Shown: positions 1-6,676, counted from the first letter of the stretch. The stretch: DNA of 6,788 nucleotides from Planktothrix sp. UBA8402 (GCA_003456035.1 DMPJ01000486.1:3460-10247), one strand, 5' to 3'. Notes: generated by a model not told the origin, from the letters alone. Translations and numbers: made by a program.

Positions 1-15
1 AGAAACCGGGTTTTT
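1..15. repeat. Short palindromic repeat, AGAAACC-type
   Basis: The first 15 bases read agaaaccgggttttt. Positions 3-7 (AAACC) and 9-13 (GGTTT) form a perfect inverted repeat around G8. The repeat lies two bases beyond the stop codon of the cyclase gene, so it falls in that gene's 3' end. A related palindrome occurs at 3142-3156. I recall AGAAACC(G/C)GGTTTCT-like sequences as dispersed, high-copy repeats in Planktothrix/Oscillatoria-type genomes, but this window shows only two divergent copies. The element is cut by the window edge, so its true length is unknown. Confidence 0.5.
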
Positions 16-17
16 AT

Positions 18-2978
18 TCATACATTACGGATATGTTCTAAATAGAATTTAGTTACTCGGTCAATGGGATTTAAAGTTAAACAAGCCTCAAATGCTTTAA
101 TTGCCTCCTGATAATTTTTAATATTATAAAGAGAAACCGCTTCTTCAAATAGAGTTTTAGTCGCTAATTTGCCAGCTTTGATTTCAGGTAAATCGGCATC
201 AAAAACTTCAAAAACAGACACCATTTCTGATTTACCTTTAACATTAACCCGACCCATTAACCGAATTCCATAAATACTTGGATCTTGTAAGGCATTCAAA
301 GTATATTCAGAAATCAATAACGGCACACCAAAATATTTTGTTAACCCTTCAATTCGAGAAGCTAAATTCACCGCATCACTAATAACTGTGCTATCCATGC
401 GATTTTCGCCTCCCACTGTTCCTAACATTAAAGATCCCGTATTAATGCCAATTCCAATAGACACTTTTGGTCGTTCGGGTCGGCTTCTGGTAATATTATA
501 TTCAGCCAGTTCTTTTAACATTGTAATTCCCGCTTGAATTGCATCATCCGCCGCCCCATTAAATAAAGCCATAATTGCATCACCAATATATTTATCAATA
601 AACCCTTGATGTTGGGTAATTGCAGGTTCCATACGCGAAAGATAGGAGTTAATAAATTGGAAATTATCTTCCGGGGTCATCTTTTCTGAAAGGGCTGTAA
701 AGTCTCGAATATCGGAAAACAAAATCGACATTTCCTGTTGTACACCTTCCCCCAACTTGACATCAGCAATACTATTATAACCTAGGAGAGATAGAAATTG
801 TTGAGGAACAAAACGAGTCGCCGCTTCGGTTAATTCTAATTGAGTTTGCATAGCAACCTCTAAATTACTATTAACCTCAAATAGTTCTTCAATAAACTCT
901 TGACGTTCAACTTCAGCTTTTTTTCTTTCGGTAATATCAGCAATAAATCCTTGATAATATAGTAAATTCCCCTCCCGATCAAAAACAGGTTTAGCACTAG
1001 CAGAAATCCAAATTCTTTGATTGCCAGGACGATAAATTTGAAATTCAAAATTAGCAACCGTTTCCTGTTCTTTGATTAAATTAATAAATTCCGTATGACG
1101 TTCAGGTTTTAGATATAAAGGATACCTAGAAGTAAGTAAAACTTCCATCAACGCTTCAGGAGAATCATAACCATAAATCCGAGCCATTGCCGGATTAACA
1201 TTAATATAAGAATATTCAGGACTATATTGAAAAATTCCTTCTAAGGCATTTTCATAAATACTGCGATAGTTTTCCTCTGCAATTCTTAGAGCTTCTTCCG
1301 CTTGACGACGTTCGGTAATATCAATTCCCACAGCAACCACAGCACCGCCTTGCTGATATTTTTGCACCACAATTAAATAGTAACGCCGTTGATCATTTTG
1401 GATAATTGGCAAAATTTGAGAAGCTGATTGTTCAGGACTCGATAGAAACTGACGGATAAATTCAACATATTCTGAATTCTGCTGAAAAAATCCAATCTTT
1501 TTACCAATAATTTCTTGCGTATTCAAACTTAAATTATCCGCCAAATGACGATTTACCCCGATATAAACTCCATCAGCACTCAGCCAGGAAATTGAACCTG
1601 GGACAGCGTTTAATACCGCTTCTAATTGTTCCTTGGCGGCGAATAAAGCCTCTTTTGCCTGTTCTAAGTCGGCATTTTTAGCTTCTAATTTAGCAAAGGA
1701 TTCTTGCAGTTGCTGGGTCATGGTATTAAAAGAACTGGCTAAAATTTCTAGTTCTGTAATTCCTTTGGTTTGAATATATTGATCTAACTGACCTTGAGCA
1801 ATAGCTTTTGATGCGTTACTTAATTTTAGAATCGGTTGAGAAATCCAACGAGAGGTGACCATTCCTGCTAAAATTGCGATCGCTAATGCCACAAAACATA
1901 AAATAATTGTCAGGCGATTATTAGCATTAATTTCATCCATAAAATCGCTTTCTGGAATCACAACTACAATTAACCAGTCCAGTCCCCGACCATCTTTAAA
2001 GGGTAAAACTTGAATAAATTGGCGTTGATTATTGAGCATAAACTCCGTTTGTACGGGTTTTTCTAGGCTGGCAAAACTGCCATATTGAGAGATAATTTGT
2101 TGAGTCGCGCCTCTAATTAACGGATTTTGGCTATCGGTTGCGGGGAGGAGTTTGGCTTGTTTCCCTTCTCCGACGGTCAGGGTTTCATCGGTGGAACTCG
2201 AAAGTAACTGACCCGTGCGATCGCTCACAAAAGCAATACCGGATTTTCCGATCGCTAACCTCGATAGGAATTTGCGAAAATCATCGGGTAGTAAAACATC
2301 CGTAGCGCAAACCCCCAGCAGTTCGTCCGTTTCGGGATTATAAATCGGTTGACTAGCCGTAACCGTGGGTAGCCCGGTGGAGAAGGCTAAATAGACATCA
2401 CTCCAGACCGGACGCCCCGTTTTTTGGGCTTTTTGATACCAAGGGCGTTGTCGAGGGTCATAAATAGCCCCACTATCCCGATGTAAAGTGGTGGGTCGTC
2501 CTTCACCATCAATATTGTAGAGATATAAATGTTGTCCCGTTTCAATGTTCGCTGTCCACAACCCCAAGGTATTATTTTCTAAAATCCGCACCGCCCCTAA
2601 AAATTCCCCTTGGGAGTTACCACAATAGATGGCATAGAGTAGGGGGGATATTTTTAATTGATCTAACAGGGGAGGCGCGCTGTCAACCGTTGTAACATTG
2701 AGTTCCCCGCGCAAAAATGCACGACTATTAAGTTGGTTAAGTCTGTAGGGGTTTTCAAAATAGCTTTTGAGTTCCTGTTGAATACGGGCGCTCAGTTCGC
2801 TACGCAGTTGAGAGGCGAGGGTATTAACGGCTTTTTGAGCATTTCTAAAGGAAAGATACCCGACTAATCCGACAGCCGCAACAATTTGAACGACAAACGT
2901 AACGACTAGAGTTGTTCGCAAACGCACTTTAGGTGTAATTTTGGGGACGGGACTGGGTGCAGACAGATTGAATCTCAT
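18..2978 (-). CDS. Membrane-bound class III adenylate cyclase (dCache-HAMP-PAS-PAS-cyclase-TPR)
   Basis: This 986-residue receptor cyclase probably makes cAMP from ATP at the inner face of the plasma membrane. In order it has TM1 (about 22-44), a periplasmic double-Cache sensor (about 45-354, with the RPWY signature at 178-181), TM2 (356-377), HAMP (about 375-428), a coiled coil, PAS1 (about 449-557, ending DITERR), PAS2 (about 568-685, ending DITERK), a second coiled coil, the RFVP linker (722-725), the cyclase domain (about 745-930) and one TPR-like repeat (942-975). Seen in the catalytic domain are metal-binding D756 and D800, substrate lysine K796, T864 at the purine-specifying position, and transition-state N871 and R875. 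The Lys/Thr pair is the class IIIb signature, a group known in cyanobacteria for bicarbonate/CO2 response. All catalytic residues are present, so it should be active. No SD precedes the ATG, but the next in-frame Met is about 300 residues on. The sensed ligand is unknown. A guanylate cyclase is less likely because of K796. Confidence 0.93.
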   Translation of the reverse strand: MRFNLSAPSPVPKITPKVRLRTTLVVTFVVQIVAAVGLVGYLSFRNAQKAVNTLASQLRSELSARIQQELKSYFENPYRLNQLNSRAFLRGELNVTTVDSAPPLLDQLKISPLLYAIYCGNSQGEFLGAVRILENNTLGLWTANIETGQHLYLYNIDGEGRPTTLHRDSGAIYDPRQRPWYQKAQKTGRPVWSDVYLAFSTGLPTVTASQPIYNPETDELLGVCATDVLLPDDFRKFLSRLAIGKSGIAFVSDRTGQLLSSSTDETLTVGEGKQAKLLPATDSQNPLIRGATQQIISQYGSFASLEKPVQTEFMLNNQRQFIQVLPFKDGRGLDWLIVVVIPESDFMDEINANNRLTIILCFVALAIAILAGMVTSRWISQPILKLSNASKAIAQGQLDQYIQTKGITELEILASSFNTMTQQLQESFAKLEAKNADLEQAKEALFAAKEQLEAVLNAVPGSISWLSADGVYIGVNRHLADNLSLNTQEIIGKKIGFFQQNSEYVEFIRQFLSSPEQSASQILPIIQNDQRRYYLIVVQKYQQGGAVVAVGIDITERRQAEEALRIAEENYRSIYENALEGIFQYSPEYSYINVNPAMARIYGYDSPEALMEVLLTSRYPLYLKPERHTEFINLIKEQETVANFEFQIYRPGNQRIWISASAKPVFDREGNLLYYQGFIADITERKKAEVERQEFIEELFEVNSNLEVAMQTQLELTEAATRFVPQQFLSLLGYNSIADVKLGEGVQQEMSILFSDIRDFTALSEKMTPEDNFQFINSYLSRMEPAITQHQGFIDKYIGDAIMALFNGAADDAIQAGITMLKELAEYNITRSRPERPKVSIGIGINTGSLMLGTVGGENRMDSTVISDAVNLASRIEGLTKYFGVPLLISEYTLNALQDPSIYGIRLMGRVNVKGKSEMVSVFEVFDADLPEIKAGKLATKTLFEEAVSLYNIKNYQEAIKAFEACLTLNPIDRVTKFYLEHIRNV

Positions 2979-3141
2979 GGCTGATTGGTCAGAATAATCG
3001 ATCAGGGATCATAATTTTATTCTCGATCCCAGGTCTTCAAACAGATATTTTAGGCATAGCACCCCCAAAGTTAAGTTGCTCCATTCCATCATAACTTTCT
3101 GCAAGAGTTACAAATCAACATAATCGGTGCTCAATGTTTTC

Positions 3142-3156
3142 AGAAACCATGTTTCT
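3142..3156. repeat. Short palindrome AGAAAC-CAT-GTTTCT
   Basis: Positions 3142-3147 (AGAAAC) and 3151-3156 (GTTTCT) are perfect inverted arms around CAT. The sequence resembles the repeat at 1-15. On the minus strand it lies just past the terminator at 3161-3190. It could be a diverged copy of a dispersed genomic palindrome. Two copies in 6.8 kb are suggestive but do not establish a family. Confidence 0.45.
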
Positions 3157-3160
3157 TCAC

Positions 3161-3190
3161 AAAAAAATGTGGGGACATTGGCCCCCACAT
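3161..3190 (-). terminator. Rho-independent terminator for the lipoprotein gene
   Basis: Read on the minus strand, an 8-bp perfect stem ATGTGGGG/CCCCACAT (3190-3183 with 3174-3167) closes an 8-nt loop and is followed by six T residues (3166-3161). The GC-rich half of the stem and the T-run on one side only make this a one-directional minus-strand terminator. It sits about 110 nt after the lipoprotein stop codon, so that mRNA would carry a long 3' untranslated region. It also separates the lipoprotein gene from the cyclase gene. Confidence 0.82.
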
Positions 3191-3300
3191 CGCGATCAAA
3201 GTTTTATGATTTGGCTTTAAACAAAACTGAATGACTCACTTTCCAGGTTAGTCAATACCGAGTCTTGGACAATAGCCATCAAATCCTATAATTTTTTTTC

Positions 3301-3846
3301 CTAATTGGGATTGGTTGAGGGTGGTTCTGAATTATTATTGATCACAGGTTGAGTATTTTTATCTTCGGTTTTAGATTCGGCTTCTTTTCCTGGTTTAGCC
3401 GGGGCGATCGCCACATTAACTATAACCTCCGTCACCCCTTTAATTTCTTTGGCTAAGGGATTAATCCGCTCATATTGGGGTTGAGTGGGTACGGTGCCAG
3501 ATACCGTTACGACTCCATCTTTGGCAGTAACCGTTAGTTGACTCGCAGGTAAATTAGCTTCTAATTTAGAGCGAACCTCACTTTCTAAATCACCCTGGGC
3601 TCGAATAGCATCACCACCCGTCACATTATTCCGTTGTTCCCGGGCGCGAATATCTTCATTAAGCTGATTTCTTCGGAGGTCGCTTTTGGCATCTTTCTGA
3701 ATTGCTTGGGCTGTTTCTACCGTTGGGGTTTCTGCTGTTTGGTTCGATCCATTTGGTGCACCTGTGGTGGTTTTGGTAACACGAATACAGGCTACAGCAC
3801 CGAGTAATAAGAAACTACCTATGAGTAAAGAGGTAAATTTTTTCAT
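3301..3846 (-). CDS. BON-domain lipoprotein
   Basis: This is a small secreted protein of 181 residues. Residues 1-20 form a lipoprotein signal peptide: KK at the N-terminus, a hydrophobic stretch at 4-19, and the lipobox AVAC with the lipidated cysteine at C20. The -3 alanine is less usual than leucine. A Thr/Asn/Gln-rich and then charged linker (21-85) follows. A single BON domain spans about 86-148, with the typical DLESEVRSKL helix start, the strand DGVVTVSGTV (110-119) and the ending GVTEVIVNV. BON domains are known in OsmY-like periplasmic and membrane-associated proteins and are thought to bind phospholipid or support the envelope. The Asn/Pro/Glu-rich tail (149-181) looks disordered. 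An AGGAG ribosome site (3855-3859) lies 8 nt before the ATG, which supports the start. The gene lies 122 bp after the stress-protein gene, possibly co-transcribed, and ends before a clear terminator. Exact function is unknown. Confidence 0.85.
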   Translation of the reverse strand: MKKFTSLLIGSFLLLGAVACIRVTKTTTGAPNGSNQTAETPTVETAQAIQKDAKSDLRRNQLNEDIRAREQRNNVTGGDAIRAQGDLESEVRSKLEANLPASQLTVTAKDGVVTVSGTVPTQPQYERINPLAKEIKGVTEVIVNVAIAPAKPGKEAESKTEDKNTQPVINNNSEPPSTNPN

Positions 3847-3913
3847 GATTGAAACTCCTAATTAAACAAAAATATAAAAATGGTGTTGAATGTAGAAACA
3901 AATCAGAAGTTAG

Positions 3914-3953
3914 GAATTAGGAACAGGGTATAAAATTATGCTGTTCCCAATTC
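3914..3953 (-). promoter_or_regulatory. Long intergenic hairpin between the stress-protein and lipoprotein genes
   Basis: Arms 3914-3926 (GAATTAGGAACAG) and 3941-3953 (CTGTTCCCAATTC) are inverted with one mismatch over 13 positions, around a 14-nt loop. In the minus-strand transcript the mismatch becomes a G-U pair, so the RNA stem is continuous; in the plus-strand transcript it would be an A-C mismatch. No T-run follows on the minus strand, so it is not a classical terminator. It begins about 15 nt after the upstream stop codon. Plausible roles are transcript stabilisation, processing or partial attenuation. An overlapping small palindrome, AATTC-GG-GAATT (3949-3960), offers an alternative fold. 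Confidence 0.5.
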
Positions 3954-3968
3954 GGGAATTAATTGCTT

Positions 3969-5138
3969 TTACAGTCGAGAATTATCCTGATCCCGTCCAA
4001 CGGACGTTACTGGTTTTGCTGGTTTGGTCGGATAAGCGACAGGGCCAGAAATAGGTACAACTTTAGCCATATTCGTGCGACCCGGTTCGGTGAAGGTTGG
4101 AGTTTCAACCAGTCGGTTTTGTTCTAAAGTTGGGTGAATCTCTTTTGGATTATAAACGTGCCATTGTTCAATTTTGTGATTGCGGAAAATTGGTGCTGCC
4201 CGTTGAACTTCATCTTCTGTACCACTGACAATCACAACAGAATCACCTAGATCTAAACGATCATGATAAATTTTGGTATGTTCAACCGGAATACCATATC
4301 CCATGTCATCAAAGCGATCGCGCACTTCAATATCTGTAAAAGCTTCTGGTTTGAACTGATTAGATACTAAACTGATTCGACGTAAGGGGAAACCTGTATT
4401 TCTTAAGTCAGTAATCGCCTGTTCGAGATTACGAGGATTGGAGAAAACACCGATACCCTGTTTATTCCCGTTGACATTAACGGGTGGGTTTTGATCGGGG
4501 AAAATAATCTCTCGGTTGAGGTGAGCCGGGGTTGCGGAGGCAAGACCGGGGGCATCATAAACCCTGTATTCTCGAATATTATGGCTTTGTAGAATGCAAT
4601 GCGCCCGGGCAATATCGGCCTCATTGCCATCGACAATCACCAGATATTCACCGCGACCGATGCACTCGTTATAGACTTTGGCATCGGCTTCGGGAATTCC
4701 TAAACCGATCAGCGCCCCTAATAAACCTCCCGTCGCAGCCCCAATCGCTGTCCCGGCTAGGGTTGTGGCGATCGCGGTGGCGGTGGCTCCGGCTAACATA
4801 ATTGGCCCAACTCCCGGGATGGCGATACTGCCTAAACCCACTAATAACCCCGTGAGTCCACCTACAACGCCCCCGGTGGTAATTCCTACCGCCGCCCCTT
4901 CTTCAGCTTTATTATCGACTTTGGTAGCGACGTGATCTTGGGAAACAGAATCACTGACATCGGCTCCAGCAATGTTGTCGTCATGAATCTCATCTTTTGT
5001 GATCACAGAAACCTGATTCATCGGAAAGCCAGAATCTCTTAGGGCATAAAGAGCTTCGACCGCCGTGCTGCGGTTCGGAAACACACCTACAGCACGTCGA
5101 TTTTTAGCAGTAACGGAATTAGATTCACTGATTACCAT
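3969..5138 (-). CDS. Duplicated general-stress-type protein with glycine-zipper core
   Basis: The protein is 389 residues from the chosen ATG. The N-terminal unit (about 16-50) resembles the YflT/general stress protein 17M fold that begins (A/G)VGVF and runs to a DSGFP turn. A charged linker follows, then a Gly/Ala-rich hydrophobic segment (81-148) with repeated GxxxG spacing around PGVGP, and a block at 147-197 ending VYDAP. A second copy follows: 228-251 matches 16-39, and 282-331 matches 147-197, but the hydrophobic segment is missing. The C-terminal tail (332-389) is Pro/Thr-rich. No signal peptide is seen, so the protein is cytosolic or membrane-associated through the zipper. The open frame extends to a TTG at 5186, but ATG 5138 has a good SD and the conserved domain begins after it. 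Related cyanobacterial proteins are generally annotated as stress proteins; the molecular function is not known to me. Confidence 0.8.
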   Translation of the reverse strand: MVISESNSVTAKNRRAVGVFPNRSTAVEALYALRDSGFPMNQVSVITKDEIHDDNIAGADVSDSVSQDHVATKVDNKAEEGAAVGITTGGVVGGLTGLLVGLGSIAIPGVGPIMLAGATATAIATTLAGTAIGAATGGLLGALIGLGIPEADAKVYNECIGRGEYLVIVDGNEADIARAHCILQSHNIREYRVYDAPGLASATPAHLNREIIFPDQNPPVNVNGNKQGIGVFSNPRNLEQAITDLRNTGFPLRRISLVSNQFKPEAFTDIEVRDRFDDMGYGIPVEHTKIYHDRLDLGDSVVIVSGTEDEVQRAAPIFRNHKIEQWHVYNPKEIHPTLEQNRLVETPTFTEPGRTNMAKVVPISGPVAYPTKPAKPVTSVGRDQDNSRL

Positions 5139-5144
5139 AATATT

Positions 5145-5150
5145 CTTCCT
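5145..5150 (-). promoter_or_regulatory. Ribosome binding site deciding the stress-protein start
   Basis: The minus strand reads AGGAAG, a 6-nt spacer, then ATG at 5138. This is a good SD spacing. The upstream TTG at 5186, which would add 16 residues rich in Lys, Leu and Ile, lies outside the conserved domain. I therefore place the start at 5138. Confidence 0.75.
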
Positions 5151-5205
5151 GGAAAATATCTTAATTTGTGTTTTTAGTTTCAACAATATCGGCTCAAATT
5201 ATTGA

Positions 5206-5235
5206 ATTTTAGTGATCAAATAATATGAGTTTCAA
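5206..5235 (-). promoter_or_regulatory. Candidate sigma-70-type promoter for the stress-protein gene
   Basis: On the minus strand TTGAAA (5235-5230) is followed by an 18-nt spacer and TAAAAT (5211-5206). The predicted start of transcription near 5199 leaves a leader of about 60 nt before the ATG at 5138. Matches to the -35 and -10 consensus are good, but the region is AT-rich and chance matches are common. I see no obvious regulator site nearby. Confidence 0.35.
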
Positions 5236-5555
5236 TTTCCATACTCACTACCTTAAGCAGACTAGAGATATTTGCCATCTGCCTTTAGGGACAACTTTTT
5301 CAGTTATCAGTAATCAGATCAATGATTGTTAAGTTATGTCTAAAGAATGATGACTTCCATGATCATTTGTTTTATAATAAACAACAGTATAGTTAATTGT
5401 AATAATTATTCCCTAATTCCAGAAAATGCAACACAATAAACTCCCCTAAAATGTTATTATCTGGAAGTGGGTGCGATCGCGTAATTTCAACGCCGGAATT
5501 CTCCGCCGTAATCTAATCAAGGTTTGATCTAATTTCCATAAAATTTTGTAATTAA

Positions 5556-6647
5556 CTACATTTTGGGGTGTATAGATGGGCTTTTGATTGTTTCTAACTT
5601 TTGAATTTCTACAGGTAGCTCAACGGAATTTCCCTCTGCTGGTTGTAATAAATTGGCTTCTGGTTGAGATGGGGTTAAATCCTGGGAACGTTTGATTTTT
5701 AACTTTTCGGCTAAGGTATCCCGTTGATTCACTAAATAGATACTAACTAAGGTTAAACCGACTCCCATTGATTGTAATGGACTCAGGACTTCTTGTAAAA
5801 ATAAATTGCCAAATAACAGGGCAAAAACTGGGGTGAGAAAGGTCAGAGAACTAAGGCTAGTCAGACTTCCACTAGATGCAAAATAGAAAAATAATCCATA
5901 GGATATTGCACTCCCAAATATGGTAGAATAACCCATAGCTACCCAACCAGAAAGATCAATATTTTGCCATTGTTGAGTTTCTGAAATAGCCGATAACCCA
6001 AATAAAGGTAAACCCCCGATAATCATGTGCCATCCGGTTCCGACAACTGGATCAGCATACCGACAAACCCACCGCACTAATACTGTTCCAGTTGCCATTG
6101 ATAACGCGGCTAATAACATTAATAATTGCCCACTATTAAACAGTTGAGAACTATCAATAGAATTCGTTAATAATTCCGCATTAAATAACCCGAAAATCCA
6201 ATCATCGGGTAAACCAATTAAACTAATTCCCATAATGCCAATAGCTAACCCCAACCAGCCCCAAAATCCAATAGTTTCTTGAAATAACCATAAAGATAAA
6301 ATTGCCACGGCTAAGGGTTGGGAGTCTATCATTACCGATCCTAACCCAGCCCCGGTTCTGACTAACCCTTGGGCTAAAAATCCTTGAAATAAGCTGGCGT
6401 CCACTAACCCAAAAATTGATATCCACAGCCATGCTTTCCAACCTTTCGGTTGCGGACGCCCCGACAATATTCCCGCTAAAATAACTAGAATTCCTGCCGG
6501 GACTAACCGCACTCCCGCCATAAAAAACGGTGTCGTCTGGGGAAGCAGTCCCTTCATCGCCACCATCGCCGTCCCCCAAAAGAAGAAGGGGGCAATTAAC
6601 AATAAGGGTTGAAAGGGTAATTTAGCTTGGGTTTGCGGTTGCTGCAT
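5556..6647 (-). CDS. EamA/DMT-superfamily permease, ten transmembrane helices
   Basis: This inner-membrane transporter of the drug/metabolite superfamily has 363 residues. Two tandem EamA halves are visible: 15-146 and 172-307, with five hydrophobic helices each (approximately 15-32, 40-61, 72-93, 100-122, 127-146; 172-194, 202-221, 234-257, 264-284, 288-307). Family hallmarks are the FWG near residue 24, the conserved R47 in helix 2, and the (L/F)xQE turn before the last helix of each half (E124 and E286). Members export or import metabolites, amino acids or toxic compounds; the substrate here cannot be read from sequence. A loop of about 25 residues (147-171) joins the halves. The hydrophilic tail (308-363), rich in Pro, Glu and Ser, is longer than in many members. 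The ATG has an AGGAG ribosome site (6654-6658) with 6-nt spacing and a promoter just upstream. It appears to be a single-gene unit. Confidence 0.9.
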   Translation of the reverse strand: MQQPQTQAKLPFQPLLLIAPFFFWGTAMVAMKGLLPQTTPFFMAGVRLVPAGILVILAGILSGRPQPKGWKAWLWISIFGLVDASLFQGFLAQGLVRTGAGLGSVMIDSQPLAVAILSLWLFQETIGFWGWLGLAIGIMGISLIGLPDDWIFGLFNAELLTNSIDSSQLFNSGQLLMLLAALSMATGTVLVRWVCRYADPVVGTGWHMIIGGLPLFGLSAISETQQWQNIDLSGWVAMGYSTIFGSAISYGLFFYFASSGSLTSLSSLTFLTPVFALLFGNLFLQEVLSPLQSMGVGLTLVSIYLVNQRDTLAEKLKIKRSQDLTPSQPEANLLQPAEGNSVELPVEIQKLETIKSPSIHPKM

Positions 6648-6676
6648 TCGCTTCTCCTGGTATGGGGGACGAAAAT

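Larger units (their letters stand above)
2979..3300. other. Intergenic region between lipoprotein and cyclase genes
   Basis: This 322-bp gap holds the 3' untranslated region and terminator of the lipoprotein gene (3161-3190), a short palindrome (3142-3156), and presumably the cyclase promoter. On the minus strand a weak promoter candidate is TTAACT (3069-3074), a 16-nt spacer, then TAAAAT (3047-3052). A second weak inverted repeat, GGGATC (3005-3010) with GATCCC (3025-3030), would fall in the cyclase 5' leader. I see no convincing gene. The stretch 3191-3300 has no feature I can name beyond an eight-T run at 3292-3299. Confidence 0.6.
5139..5555. other. Intergenic region upstream of the stress-protein gene
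   Basis: This 417-bp AT-rich stretch separates the permease stop codon from the stress-protein start. It holds the stress-protein promoter candidate (5206-5235) and its ribosome site (5145-5150). It also has several small inverted repeats: AATGAT/ATCATT (5346-5351 with 5362-5367), TTCCAGA/TCTGGAA (5417-5423 with 5460-5466) and CGGA/TCCG around ATTC near 5494-5505. A HIP1 octamer lies at 5473-5480. I see no convincing gene on either strand and no strong T-tailed terminator for the permease gene. Confidence 0.55.

Noticed and set aside
378..380. Serine at residue 867 of the cyclase where the catalytic motif often has glycine
   Set aside because: I recall TVISDAVNLASR as a frequent form in cyanobacterial cyclases, and all residues needed for metal binding and catalysis are present, so it is not a defect.
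860..1057. Minus-strand 65-codon open frame inside the cyclase gene
   Set aside because: It lies wholly within the PAS2 region of the cyclase in another frame, has low-complexity Leu/Lys/Ile composition and matches no family I recognise.
864..1322. Repeated 'ttcggtaatatca' at about 927-939 and 1311-1323, considered as a DNA repeat
   Set aside because: Both encode the DITER(R/K) end of a PAS domain, so the similarity comes from the duplicated protein domain and not from an independent DNA element.
3149..3220. Plus-strand 23-codon frame (starting ATG TTT CTT) across the terminator
   Set aside because: There is no SD, and it is made largely of the palindrome and the terminator stem. It is better explained by those elements.
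4403..4935. Three overlapping open frames (one minus, two plus) within the stress-protein gene
   Set aside because: They are shadows of the GC-richer Gly/Ala coding segment. Their proteins are Pro/Ala/Arg-rich, with no domain and no ribosome site that I can support.
5451..5516. Plus-strand 21-codon frame over the HIP1 site
   Set aside because: It has no ribosome site, is very short, and has no sign of selection visible from one sequence.
6223..6579. Minus-strand 118-codon frame inside the permease gene
   Set aside because: It overlaps the first EamA half in another frame, while the permease frame shows clear helices and family residues.
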